61,302 bases of DNA. Origin: Candidatus Poribacteria bacterium (lineage in GTDB: Bacteria > Poribacteria > WGA-4E > WGA-3G). How positions within the stretch are numbered: the first letter of the stretch is position 1; each line of letters starts with the position of its first letter. Below are positions 16,487 through 25,600 of the stretch, in pieces. The notes under the pieces were generated by a model, which was given only the letters and a program-made list of their open reading frames with translations, did not search any database and was not told the DNA's origin. A program made the translations under genes and the position numbers. The stretch spans positions 1-61,302 of the forward strand of contig JAGFCB010000011.1 of NCBI GenBank assembly GCA_022394775.1, in the 5' to 3' direction.

Positions 16487-17302
16487 ATGAAAAAACTCAC
16501 ACTTTCCATTTTTCTGGTTGTATGTCTTGGGGGCATCTGGTATTTCGGACATCATCGTCCTACTCAGGAAACACTAAAAGCAGCTCCGAAGAAAATTTAT
16601 AAAACAACAACACCCATCACACCCGAAAATTCAACGGTAACTGGGCATTCCACCGAGGCAATAATACACGAAACCATGCCTGCGGAGAATGTGCAAAACC
16701 CTGTTGACTCCACTCCCGAGGTATCAATGGACAACGACACGGTGGAAATTGTGCATACAGGGCCTCTCAAAGGTCTGCCCCTGGATCTCGCCAAGGAAAT
16801 CCATAAAGAATATACCGATGCGTCCATAGCGCGTGCAAAGCGATATGACGAATGGTACCAGCAGCAGCAGGCACACAGAGAAAGGGATCGGGCATTGTTT
16901 GAAAAAGAAGTAGCCCTTGGAGATGCCCTTTCCGCGGATTCAAAGAAGCGGAGGGAACAGATCTTAGCGGTTTATACGACTATGTCCCCTGAACAACTCG
17001 AGGCTGCGCGGAAAGAAGCATTGAAAACGCAGCCCGCCGAGTACGTTGAACTTTTTTTTAAGCACGTCTCGGAGTTCAGCACTTCTAAATCCCCTGAGCA
17101 GATAGCCCAGGAGGCACAGGATGGGCAGCGAAACAACGAAAAGCTGTGGATAAAGAGGGATGAACTGCACGCTGAACGGGAACAACTCAATCGTGAGTGG
17201 GATGAACTTCAGCGCACAAAGCCCCTCCCTCCGAATTTAGGTTTAGACGAGTTCTACACAGAATGGAAAAAACGTAATAGCACAAAGCCTACCCCTCCAT
17301 AG
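16487..17302 (+). CDS. WYFG-family membrane-anchored helical protein, paralogue A
   Basis: The start at 16487 has GGAG six bases upstream; an ATG four codons earlier is possible. The product (271 residues) has a signal-anchor helix (residues 3-20) ending in WYFGHHRPTQE, then APKKIYK and a Thr/Pro-rich linker to about residue 85. A long charged, mostly helical domain (85-245) follows, with repeated Glu/Lys/Gln runs and a proline-rich tail PLPPNLGLDEF. It is probably an inner-membrane-anchored protein with a periplasmic coiled-coil domain. No known family is recognised. Three relatives lie downstream (17488, 19194, 20606). Two segments of its DNA (16735-16842 and 17204-17336) are nearly identical to paralogue D, which points to recent duplication or gene conversion. 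Confidence 0.75.
   Translation: MKKLTLSIFLVVCLGGIWYFGHHRPTQETLKAAPKKIYKTTTPITPENSTVTGHSTEAIIHETMPAENVQNPVDSTPEVSMDNDTVEIVHTGPLKGLPLDLAKEIHKEYTDASIARAKRYDEWYQQQQAHRERDRALFEKEVALGDALSADSKKRREQILAVYTTMSPEQLEAARKEALKTQPAEYVELFFKHVSEFSTSKSPEQIAQEAQDGQRNNEKLWIKRDELHAEREQLNREWDELQRTKPLPPNLGLDEFYTEWKKRNSTKPTPP
16735..16842 (+). repeat. 108-bp identical block, copy 1 (partner 20923-21030)
   Basis: All 108 bases match the block at 20923-21030 by eye. It lies in the middle of paralogue A and encodes DTVEIVHTGPLKG and the start of the helical domain, while flanking sequence in the two genes is diverged. Confidence 0.85.
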
Positions 17303-17336
17303 GGGATTTTTAACACCAAGATTTTTTACATCAAAT
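17204..17336 (+). repeat. 3-prime duplicated block, copy 1 (partner 21380-21511)
   Basis: It runs from inside the coding end of paralogue A, through its stop codon, into 34 bases of the 3-prime flank. Against 21380-21511 only three substitutions and one T insertion were seen. Confidence 0.85.
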
Positions 17337-17487
17337 TGATGTGCAAGATTGACGCACCTTTGTGTACACTTCAGGAGTGTACCGAACTTCATATTCATTG
17401 GACAAAAACAAATGAGAACAAACACGTTAGTCAATATCCTCAGGTGAAAATACCTGCCCTAACCGAAAAAATAAGAAAGCGAAAAAA

Positions 17488-18261
17488 ATGAAAAAGTTAT
17501 CCGCCCTCGCTTATCTCGCGCTTTTCTTAATAGTGGCAACCGCCCTATGGTATTTCGGACATCACCGGCCTACTCAAGAAATACTAAGGACTGAGCCACA
17601 GAAGATATATCGTAGTGTAACGTCATTAGCAACGGATACATCCGCCGCTAAGAAGCAGATAGCAGGAATCGATAAAAATGACACACATAGTCATCCAAAC
17701 TATCAAAAAGGTGTAGAAACAGCACCGACGGCCCTATCCACAAAATCCGCGTCAATTCCATCCGTGGATCCAAACACTGCATCCGGAGAATCTGATCAAC
17801 ACGGATCCGACTTGAAAACCTCCCAACAAAACGATGAAAAATTAGCGAAAGAAGAGACCGAACGGAAAAAGGCAGAAATTCAGGCTAAAATACGTAGACT
17901 GAATGCGGAGTCTCGTGAACGAAAAAACGCATTCAGAAACGTGCTTAAACGTGCCAATAGAGTTAAAAAGGATGTTGAACAGAGATATTACGAGGTGGCG
18001 GATAAACTCAATGCTCTTTCGACTGAAGAACAACAGGCTTATTTTCAAGATTACCGGCGCGGACAGCCAGCTGCTGAGGAATTCATCAGATCTGTATTCG
18101 TTGAAAAGGCGAGGACTGAAGCAGCAGCTCAAGGCTACTCTGAACAAATGAAGGCACTCCTCAGTCAGATGAAACGAGAGGTCCTAGGTACCACGCCTGA
18201 ACAGAGAGTAAAGCAACATATAGATAAACTTCGCGAGTATGGATTCAAACCGAAGTTTTAA
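17488..18261 (+). CDS. WYFG-family membrane-anchored helical protein, paralogue B
   Basis: The 257-residue protein shares the N-terminal architecture of paralogue A: a hydrophobic anchor (residues 6-20), WYFGHHRPTQE, EPQKIYR, and a Ser/Thr/Asp-rich linker to about residue 110. A highly charged helical domain with Lys/Glu/Arg follows, ending GFKPKF. Its C-terminal domain differs in sequence from A, so the family keeps its membrane anchor while the outer domain diverges. No enzyme motif is visible. It starts about 185 bases after A. A partner in an envelope complex or a scaffold role is possible, but function is unknown. Confidence 0.72.
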   Translation: MKKLSALAYLALFLIVATALWYFGHHRPTQEILRTEPQKIYRSVTSLATDTSAAKKQIAGIDKNDTHSHPNYQKGVETAPTALSTKSASIPSVDPNTASGESDQHGSDLKTSQQNDEKLAKEETERKKAEIQAKIRRLNAESRERKNAFRNVLKRANRVKKDVEQRYYEVADKLNALSTEEQQAYFQDYRRGQPAAEEFIRSVFVEKARTEAAAQGYSEQMKALLSQMKREVLGTTPEQRVKQHIDKLREYGFKPKF

Positions 18262-18375
18262 AAAATCAGATTTTCTGGGTAATATCTATCTTCTTTTAGC
18301 GTTAGGCTTCGCAGAACACCTCGCAGCGTTTGTGCTGCTGCCCCGTGTCGTGCTTCTATCCATACGCGGCATAAA

Positions 18376-18600
18376 GAACTCTATCGCTTGCTTGGAACCG
18401 TCATCCGCCCAGACGCAAAGACTCCTCCGAAAGCCATCATCCAAGACACCGTAGGAAATCAGACACACATCGTCACTATCGGCGAGGCACTTGACACCGA
18501 CACCCACGTCACCAACATCCAAACCAAGCGCGTTACACTGAAAAAGAACGGACAGCAGCGGCAGCTCACACTCAAAAGCAGTTTCCTCCAGCGTCGGTAA
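18376..18600 (+). pseudogene. GspC-like homology-region fragment
   Basis: The frame ELYRLLGTVI...KAIIQDTVGNQTHIVTIGEAL...VTNIQTKRVTLKKNGQQRQLTL reads like the HR domain of type II secretion protein GspC (a GTV..AII.D...Q..Y.vGd.l..g..v..I...rV.L pattern). It is only about 75 residues long and has no anchor: the same frame is open upstream only to 18283, with no signal or helix. It therefore looks like a leftover domain or a fragment of a larger gene. It follows paralogue B directly. Homology rests on motif memory and is moderately certain. Confidence 0.45.
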
Positions 18601-19193
18601 TGTCGATCTGAAGCGGATCCCTTCAGAAAACATCGGTTAGCGCAGAACCATCCAATTTTAATAATTTATTGGTATCACGTCTTCTTTTAGGATCCGGTGT
18701 GGTTAGGAAACCGCGAAGAAACACCCATAGGTGTCAATTTAGGGATTTTCGCTAACATTTCCCGCGCAGATTCGTGTAGATGCCACCCCTACGGGGCTTA
18801 GGTTTGTGAAGCAACGTTTTTCTACAGAGATACTAAAGAAATACCCAAGCAAATAAACCCTACGGGATTCAAGAGGTTTTTGAAGTCTTCAAGGTTTCTG
18901 TGGAAAACCCGGTTCGGTTGGGAAACCGAACCTACCGGGTCTGAGTTTGAAACGGTTGTTTTTTTTAAAATTGACACTTATGGAAACAGCGAAGAAACAC
19001 CCTATCAAAAACCCTACCGGGCCTGGGGTGAAAACAGGATTTACGCAATTTTGACTACAGTCCATTCTATTAGATGAGATTCTTCGGTAAACATAGCGTT
19101 ATAGTGGCACAGGCTAACGGTCTCCTATGCTACAAAAGAACAGCATGCGTAAGCCCTAACTAAGGTTAAATTAGAGATAAAAAGAGGAAAAAT
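18601..19193. other. intergenic repeat-rich region
   Basis: No convincing gene was found. It contains a hairpin CCCCTACGGGG near 18785, two copies of GCGAAGAAACACCC (near 18713 and 18989), and a candidate inverted-repeat element at 19036-19157. A 65-codon open frame at 18880 has no ribosome site and reads like repeat sequence. Confidence 0.5.
19036..19157. repeat. possible MITE-like element with 12-base terminal inverted repeats
   Basis: AGGATTTACGCA (19036-19047) and TGCGTAAGCCCT (19146-19157) are inverted repeats matching at 10 of 12 positions. The ends resemble those of the elements at 39178-39288 and 41399-41511, but the interior is not obviously related. Confidence 0.4.
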
Positions 19194-19933
19194 ATGCGAA
19201 AATTAGAGAAACCGAAAAAGAAGTGGACTCTCCTTATTATCATATTGGGTGGACTATGTTTCGTTGTTTTAGGTGCTGTTACTTGGTACTTCGGTTATGT
19301 CCGCCCTCGGCTAAATGCCGAGCCTATCCGGGTATATAAACCTGTCCAACCTACGCAAAAAACTGCCACCGGGGTAACGGAAAAAGGTGAACAGCAACAC
19401 CTACTGGCGCTAATATGGATACCAATCAAGACGTTTTAGTTGGAACTGAAAGGGCATCATCTCACAAAACTTCAGAAAAAATGGCTACGGATGAAAATGG
19501 TGATTCGGTTAACTTACCTAATGAAACGCAACAGATGTCCTCCGAACAAAACGAGCAGGAACGCTTGCGAAAACGCAAAAGGCAAGAAGAGTATGAGAGA
19601 ATAGTAGCAGAAAATGAAAGGTTCCTACAAATGATACCTGGGTTACTGGCTAGACAGAGTATCACCACAGAATTTCTGGATAATTTTTTGTTAGACTTGG
19701 AAGATGGCATGCCGGAAGAAGAACTGCGTCGTCAAATAGACATTTATTTCGATACGGTAATGCCCCGCATCGTGGAACAGTTGAAGGAACTACCTACTGA
19801 AACACAACGCGAATTTTCTGCGCTTTTACTATCAACAGTATCCACAGAGATGGAATCCCCAGAAGAAGCCGAAAAATTACAGAATCGGATGTCCGAATTA
19901 CTCCGAACACATGGGATTCAACTTCCCGATTAA
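19194..19933 (+). pseudogene. WYFG-family membrane-anchored helical protein, paralogue C, frameshifted
   Basis: ATG 19194 (after AGAGGAAA) encodes a basic N-terminus, a hydrophobic helix (LLIIILGGLCFVVLGAVTW) and the family signature WYFGYVRPRL...IRVYKP, then runs into a stop at 19437-19439. A second frame, open from 19391 with an ATG at 19415, continues with 172 residues of charged helical sequence ending at 19933. Joining them gives about 245 residues, the size of the paralogues. The shift lies between 19391 and 19437. No canonical slippery heptamer is seen, and a -1 slip at GGAAAAAGG would meet TGA at 19388. Mutation or assembly error is therefore more likely than programmed frameshifting. 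Confidence 0.65.
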
Positions 19934-20046
19934 GGTACCCCTTGGCGGATATTGCATGAAAGATACCTACTTCCTATACACCGAAATAGACCAGACACTA
20001 CAATTTCAATAAACATCATCGCAAGCACCATAACACGCTTTCTCAT
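19930..20046 (-). other. short open frame with signal-peptide-like start, probably a gene remnant
   Basis: On the minus strand ATG 20046 has GGAAGG about 8 bases upstream and encodes MRKRVMVLAMMFIEIVVSG plus 19 more residues before a stop. The start looks like a signal peptide, but nothing recognisable follows. It may be a truncated gene or chance. Confidence 0.25.
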
Positions 20047-20223
20047 GTTCTTAACCTTCCAAAGAAACGTTTCCGCTTATCATTAAAAATCACAGAAATC
20101 ACAGTTCAGATTTCAACACCAGGCACGGCGCGAAACCAATAATCTATAACTGTCAATTCCCAGGGCCATTCAATTCTTGATTTGGATCTTGGTTTTGCTT
20201 TATATGGGTGAACATTTTTAGGG

Positions 20224-20253
20224 AAAATCGCGAGCTCAGCTCGCTCCTACAGG
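20224..20253. repeat. dispersed palindrome GCGAGCT-C-AGCTCGC
   Basis: This is the opposite-orientation copy of the unit at 11615-11643, sharing the TCGCTCCTACAG flank. Confidence 0.6.
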
Positions 20254-20322
20254 TGGAAAATATCCACATACATAAAGTGAATAGGTACAATTGAATGGCC
20301 CTATGTCAATTCCCATAAATCC

Positions 20323-20352
20323 TTGACAACGGTATTGCATGTCAACTATAAT
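20323..20352 (+). promoter_or_regulatory. near-consensus promoter upstream of paralogue D
   Basis: TTGACA (20323-20328), 18-base spacer, TATAAT (20347-20352), both boxes perfect. It lies about 250 bases before the start at 20606. Its -10 region is part of a direct repeat also found at 21613-21644, before ribokinase. Confidence 0.6.
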
Positions 20353-20366
20353 TGTCTAAAATCGTT
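20335..20366 (+). repeat. 32-bp direct repeat, copy 1 (partner 21613-21644)
   Basis: The first 19 bases (TTGCATGTCAACTATAATT) are identical to 21613-21631, and the full 32 bases differ at two positions. The two copies bracket paralogue D. Confidence 0.75.
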
Positions 20367-20375
20367 TTTTATAAT

Positions 20376-20402
20376 AGCAAGTTTTGGCTTGCAAGCTACG
20401 CC
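20376..20402. repeat. dispersed 27-bp palindromic repeat, intergenic copy
   Basis: It is identical to the copy inside trpC at 29508-29534 and one base different from 12528-12554. The core is GCTTGCAAGC. Confidence 0.75.
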
Positions 20403-20605
20403 GATGCAGGTCGCATCTGGGCATTTACCCCGCAAAAAGGTTAGCACCTAACAGGGACGGATTGCCGGACCTTCCTTTTCTTTGTTGCGTTTCGGCAAAA
20501 CTCCCATCATTTGAATAATAACCGCCGCCGTGTCAAAAGTCTCTCTGTCCGGACGCGGATAGATGCGAGACACAAGCGGATAACTACTCTATAGGAGATA
20601 GACTC

Positions 20606-21478
20606 ATGAATGTTTGGCGTTTTTTAACCAAGCGCGATATAGAATTGTCTTTTATCCAGGGATTTGTTTTAATTTTATGCATTACAGGGCCGATTGTCTT
20701 CCTGGATACATATAGGGATGAGAAACGTGAAAGGGACAAAGAGGCAAGGTATCAGCAACGGATTGATGAAGCCCGCGCCGAAATTCGGGTACTAAAAGCG
20801 GCGGCAGCCAAACGAAACGGTACCGCTCAATCCACTACTGCGTCGCTAAAGGTCTCCTCCGAGACGGATCCTCAGACACCCGCTGTGCACGCGCCCGATG
20901 ACAGCGATGTTTCCATATCCGACGACACGGTGGAAATTGTGCATACAGGGCCTCTCAAAGGTCTGCCCCTGGATCTCGCCAAGGAAATCCATAAAGAATA
21001 TACCGATGCGTCCATAGCGCGTGCAAAGCGGTATCACGAATGGGATCTTCGGAGAAGGGACTATAAAGAAAGGGAAGAGGCATTGTTTGAAAAAGAATTA
21101 GCCCATGGAGATGCCCTTCTCGCGAATTCAAAGAAGTTCGGCGAGACGTACTTAGCGAGTTTTGCGCTTATGTCCCCCGAAGCACTTGAGACGGCGCGGA
21201 AAGAATTATTGAAAACGCAGCCTGCCGAGGAAGTCGATAGTTTTTTTACGAAGGTCAAGGCGTACGGCACCTCCAAGTCCCGTGAGCAGATAAACCAGGA
21301 GGTGCAGGACTACAAGGAACCCCGAGAAACGCTGGCGGAATTGAAAGCGGAGCGGGAACAACTCCAGCGCGAGGAGGAAGAACTTCAGCGCACAAAGCCC
21401 CTCCCTCCGAATTTAGGTTTAGACGAGTTCTACACAGAATGGAAAGAACGTAATAGTTCAAAGCCTACCCCTCCATAG
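20606..21478 (+). CDS. WYFG-cluster helical protein, paralogue D (alternative N-terminus)
   Basis: AGGAG precedes the ATG at 20606. The 290-residue product has a different front end from A: MNVWRFLTKRDIELSF, then one membrane helix (IQGFVLILCITGPIVFL), a basic coiled segment with RDEKRERDKEARYQQR and a Ser/Thr linker. From about residue 107 it becomes nearly identical to paralogue A (DTVEIVHTGPLKG onward) and shares the PLPPNLGLDEFYTEW tail. It is therefore a chimera of a distinct anchor with the A-type helical domain. Membrane-anchored and outward-facing is the likely topology; function is unknown. A consensus promoter lies at 20323 and direct repeats bracket the gene. Confidence 0.75.
   Translation: MNVWRFLTKRDIELSFIQGFVLILCITGPIVFLDTYRDEKRERDKEARYQQRIDEARAEIRVLKAAAAKRNGTAQSTTASLKVSSETDPQTPAVHAPDDSDVSISDDTVEIVHTGPLKGLPLDLAKEIHKEYTDASIARAKRYHEWDLRRRDYKEREEALFEKELAHGDALLANSKKFGETYLASFALMSPEALETARKELLKTQPAEEVDSFFTKVKAYGTSKSREQINQEVQDYKEPRETLAELKAEREQLQREEEELQRTKPLPPNLGLDEFYTEWKERNSSKPTPP
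20923..21030 (+). repeat. 108-bp identical block, copy 2
   Basis: Partner of 16735-16842; identical over the whole length by eye. Confidence 0.85.
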
Positions 21479-21511
21479 GGGATTTTTAACACCAAGATTT
21501 TTACATCAAAT
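21380..21511 (+). repeat. 3-prime duplicated block, copy 2
   Basis: Partner of 17204-17336; continues past the stop codon at 21476-21478 into the flank. Confidence 0.85.
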
Positions 21512-21612
21512 GGAGGTTTATTTTACTGACAGCCAAAGGCACCAGTGTACATGTCCAACTTACAGGGAAAAAGAAATAATCATGATGCGTCACCTCGGAT
21601 TTTTCATTAGCG

Positions 21613-21644
21613 TTGCATGTCAACTATAATTATCAAAAATCGTT
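21613..21644 (+). repeat. 32-bp direct repeat, copy 2, in the leader of ribokinase
   Basis: Partner of 20335-20366. It includes TATAAT (21625-21630), which may serve as the -10 box for the ribokinase gene, though no good -35 box accompanies it here. Confidence 0.65.
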
Positions 21645-21666
21645 AAAGGGGTAGGAACAAACTGTG

Positions 21667-22611
21667 ATGAACCGCACAACACCGAAAGTTGCCGTTGTGG
21701 GCAGTCTGAACATTGATTTGGTCTGCCACGCATCTCGGAGACCCGATAAAGGCGAAACACTCATCGGCGATGCCTTTGACATTTTCACAGGCGGGAAAGG
21801 ATTTAATCAAGCAACCGCCGCCGCGCGGTTAGGTGCCGAAGTCACACTTGTCGGAAGTGTCGGTGCAGACCCCTTTGGAGAAATACTACGCACCGCAATA
21901 GAAAATGAACATATCAACAGCAGGTTTGTCACAAAACGTACAGACATCGGGACAGGTGTAGCAACGATTATCATTGAACCAGATGGCGACAATAGCATCA
22001 TCGTTGTGCCACGCGCAAACATGGCACTCACGACAGCGGACATAGACGCTGCTGCGCATTATATTGCAGACGCGGACGTACTCCTCTTACAACTTGAAAC
22101 GCCGATTGCAACATCCGAACACGCCGCAGCGATCGCCAAGAGACACAATACAACTGTGGTTCTAAATCCCGCGCCTGCACAACCATTACCAGATAGCCTT
22201 TTGAGATTTGTCGATATTCTCACGCCGAACCAATCCGAAACGGAATTGCTGTCGGGAATGAAGGTTAGCGGTCATGAAACGGCACGCCGCGCAGCAGAAG
22301 CGCTACGCGATCGAATGGTGGCTACTGAAAACACTGCTGTCGTGCTAACCCTCGGCGAACAAGGTGCTTTAATGTTGACAGCGACGACATCCGAACATGC
22401 CCCTGCCCGCTTTGTTGAACCTATAGATACCACAGGGGCAGGGGACGCATTTTGTGGTGCACTCGCAACCGCCTTAGCGAGCGGTGAAACTTTACATTCT
22501 GCAGTTGCGTTCGCAAATGCTGCTGGTGCAGCAGCAGTCACTGTTATCGGTGCTACACCGTCCATGCCAACACGTGCGAAAATTGAACGTCTATTGGAAT
22601 CCGGAAACTAA
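21667..22611 (+). CDS. rbsK: ribokinase (PfkB family sugar kinase)
   Basis: The 314-residue kinase starts with VVGSLNIDLVCHASRRPDKG, carries the sugar-binding GGKGFNQA of PfkB signature 1, and ends with DTTGAGDAFCGAL, the ATP/anion-hole motif with the catalytic Asp. The spacing and the GSLNxDL start favour ribokinase (D-ribose + ATP to ribose-5-phosphate) over fructokinase or adenosine kinase. The GTG at 21664 directly before the ATG is a possible alternative start; GTAGGAA lies at the right distance. No ribose transporter is nearby. The TPR gene follows after 49 bases on the same strand. Confidence 0.9.
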   Translation: MNRTTPKVAVVGSLNIDLVCHASRRPDKGETLIGDAFDIFTGGKGFNQATAAARLGAEVTLVGSVGADPFGEILRTAIENEHINSRFVTKRTDIGTGVATIIIEPDGDNSIIVVPRANMALTTADIDAAAHYIADADVLLLQLETPIATSEHAAAIAKRHNTTVVLNPAPAQPLPDSLLRFVDILTPNQSETELLSGMKVSGHETARRAAEALRDRMVATENTAVVLTLGEQGALMLTATTSEHAPARFVEPIDTTGAGDAFCGALATALASGETLHSAVAFANAAGAAAVTVIGATPSMPTRAKIERLLESGN

Positions 22612-22660
22612 AAAACAGAATAGAAGAATCACATTGGACAATCCAACAAAGGAACATAAA

Positions 22661-25600
22661 ATGAAAAAAGTAGTGCTAAATCCCATATTGATAGTGCTAA
22701 CCATGGGTTTAATATTCAATACGTCTTTCTTACAAATCGAAGCAGCAGAAAAATGGGAAACGAACATAAGAAAAGACTTCACAAAAGTCCTGCGAGAAAA
22801 GAAAAAGCCGGCCGAGAAACACCGTGAATTTATCCTCAAGTGGCAGAAGCAAGGACGACTCTCCACACTCCTAACGCTTTATGAAACAGCAAAAGATAAT
22901 TCCGAGAGACAACAGTCCGCCTCTCGAGCAATGAACGCCGCATTTTACTACGGCATAGGATACGTACACGCCCTTGAGGCTACGAAATCCGGTGAAACGT
23001 TTGATACAGCCGTCACCTATCTACAACACGCCCTCGAAATCGAGCCGGACCAGTTCTGGGCGCATTTCAATCTCGGTGGCATCCATCAACAACAAGGCAA
23101 AGATGAATTGGCACTTTCGGAATTTGAGGCGTGCGCCCGCTTAAACCCCAACTACTACCCAGCTTACTATCGCATCGGCGAGATTCACTTAAAACACCAG
23201 CGTTACACAGAGGCACTTCAAGCCTTTCACACTGCGCGAGAGTTAAACCGGAAATGGGAATATCCGCAATACGGTATCGGTTTAGTCTATTTCGCACAAG
23301 GTGAGATGGACCGTGCCCGCGAAACGTTTGAAAATATTACCCATCAAAAGAAAAAGTTCGCACCGGCTTACATCAAACTCGGACAAGTCCTCGCTACACA
23401 AGGTTTTTTCGACGACGCATTAGCAGAATACGCCAAAGCCGCACAACATCAACCCTACGCCGCACAAGACCTTTACGAACTCGCCGTTATCTTCAATGAA
23501 AAAGGCAATACGGATGGCGCAATCCAACTCTATCAACGCACAATTGAAACTGAGCCAACCCATGCGCAATCCCATTTCGCACTCGGAGAAATCTTCTACA
23601 CCAACGGAGACACCGAAACAGCACGACACCATTACCAACAAGCACTATCCGTGCTGCCGAGTCTTAAGGACACTTTCTATGAACCGCTGGAACCTTACTT
23701 CGCGGGGTTAATGACACCGGATCAAGCAATGCCAATGATAGAGAAAGCGATGTTCGTCCTTCCCGACGATCCGCGTTCCTCCTTTTATGCAGGCATGATT
23801 GAAACCGATGCAGGCAACACCGAAAACGCCATCCAACATTACGAGAAAACGCTTGAAATCATTGAAGCGGACACACAAGGGCGTAGCTTGCAAGCCCATA
23901 TTGAAAGTCTGCAAGTTGAACTCCCTTTAGGCAATTTCATTGATACTTATTTCAAACTCGGTGAACTCCACCACCAACAGGGTGATATAGACACAGCAGT
24001 AGGGTACTTTAAACGCGCACTGGATTTGAATCCAGAGTTAGCGGACAGATTCATTGTGCAGGGACAGCGTGCTTTCGGTGAAGAAAACTATCAAGATGCC
24101 ATTGAGCCTCTAAATATCCACCTTCTGCTATTTCCTGAAGATATAAGTGCCACCTATCTCCTTGGACAAAGCTACGAAGCAAGCGGCAACACAGACAGCG
24201 CGATTACCTTTTACGAACGCACCCTGACATTAAACCCACAACGACCAGATGTGCTTTTCAAAATGGTTCACATCTACCGTGGACGCGAGGCGCATCAGCA
24301 AGCCGTTGATACCCTAAAGCGACTTATTGAGATTGCCCCTGAAACCACTGAAGCACACTATCTATTGGCACTGTCCTACCTTTCGCTACAGCAGCCCAAC
24401 GATGCGCTACCAGCATTCCTCGAAACTATTCGGTTGAGTCCTGATGATGTCGCAGCACATTACCACGCAGCGATCCTGTTGGAACAGAAAGGCGAGATAG
24501 ATAACGCCATCGTGCATTACGAGAAAACAATCTCCCTTGATACGACACTGCTTGAAAACGACATCGGGCGTAGCCTACAAACCCCGATGCAAGGGGTCAA
24601 GGCAACAGAAGTCGAACCCTTTTTCCGTCTCGGTGCAATCTATCGTCAACGCAACGACGAAGATAACATTCTTCGCGTCTATCAACCCGCATTAGAGATT
24701 GAACCCGAACACCCTGAACTCCACCACCTCCTCGCCGTTATCTTTGAAAAGCGAAGCTTGCAAGCCGAGATAAAAAATAAACACGACGAACGTGAGAACG
24801 CAATTCGCTACTACGGGTTGGCAAATCATTACAATCCGGATAACTTCGATTGGCACTATAGTTACGCGCGGTTGCTCGATCAGCACGCTGAAACGCTCGG
24901 TGATGATTATCATAAACATGCGGAAATGGCTGTTAAGGAATACACGGCAACTATTGCTCTGAATCCAGACTATGTGGATGCCTACTTCTATCGCGGAATG
25001 CTCACGCTTCGCTATAGGCAAATTGGTAAAACACTTTATCGCTACAGCCAAATTTTAGAGGATTTCAAACAGGTGGCTGAACTCCAACCCAGAAACAGCG
25101 AGGCAAACTACCAAATTGGTGTACTTTATCTCGAAATTGACCGGCATCAACTTGCAAAAGAAGCCTTTAAAAGTATGCTCCCTTATGCCCCTAAATATAG
25201 AGGCATCCACCTGCATCTCGGCAAAATCGCAGAATGGGAACAGGCGTGGAAGGAAGCAATCAAACACTATGAAGCGGAAGTCGCGCTTATTCAACAACCT
25301 GTTGAAAAAGGCGATGATATTGCTGCCAACACCTATCAACGTCTCGGAGACCTTTACTACGCACATGTTTTGGATTACAACGCCGCGAAAGAGACCTTAG
25401 AGAAGGCGATTGCTTTAGATGATACCCACGTACCCACGCTACTCAGTTACGCGAATAACCTCTTCAGTATGGATTTACTCGGTGCAGCTGCGGAGCAGTT
25501 TGAACGCGTGATACAACTGGAACCGAGTAACCTGACTGCGAACTACAATCTCGCGTTGATGTACGAATACACGGAAAAGCGCGAGCAGGCGAAAGCACAA

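Larger units (their letters stand above)
19934..20605. other. intergenic region with dispersed repeats and a promoter
   Basis: Apart from the doubtful 38-codon minus-strand frame it has no gene. It holds the palindrome GCGAGCT-C-AGCTCGC (20230-20244), a near-consensus promoter (20323-20352), one end of a 32-bp direct repeat (20335-20366), and a full copy of the 27-bp palindromic unit (20376-20402). From 20440 to 20590 there is an undefined leader for paralogue D. Confidence 0.5.

Noticed and set aside
18880..19077. 65-codon plus-strand frame in the repeat-rich intergenic region
   Set aside because: No ribosome site, and its DNA is made of motifs shared with nearby non-coding repeats.
19381..19392. 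GGAAAAAGG as a programmed -1 frameshift site in paralogue C
   Set aside because: It does not fit the X XXY YYZ pattern in the right phase, and the -1 frame meets TGA at 19388-19390 immediately.
22484..22660. Extended N-terminus for the TPR protein overlapping ribokinase
   Set aside because: The signal peptide and a good ribosome site begin at 22661; the extension is ribokinase sequence in another frame.
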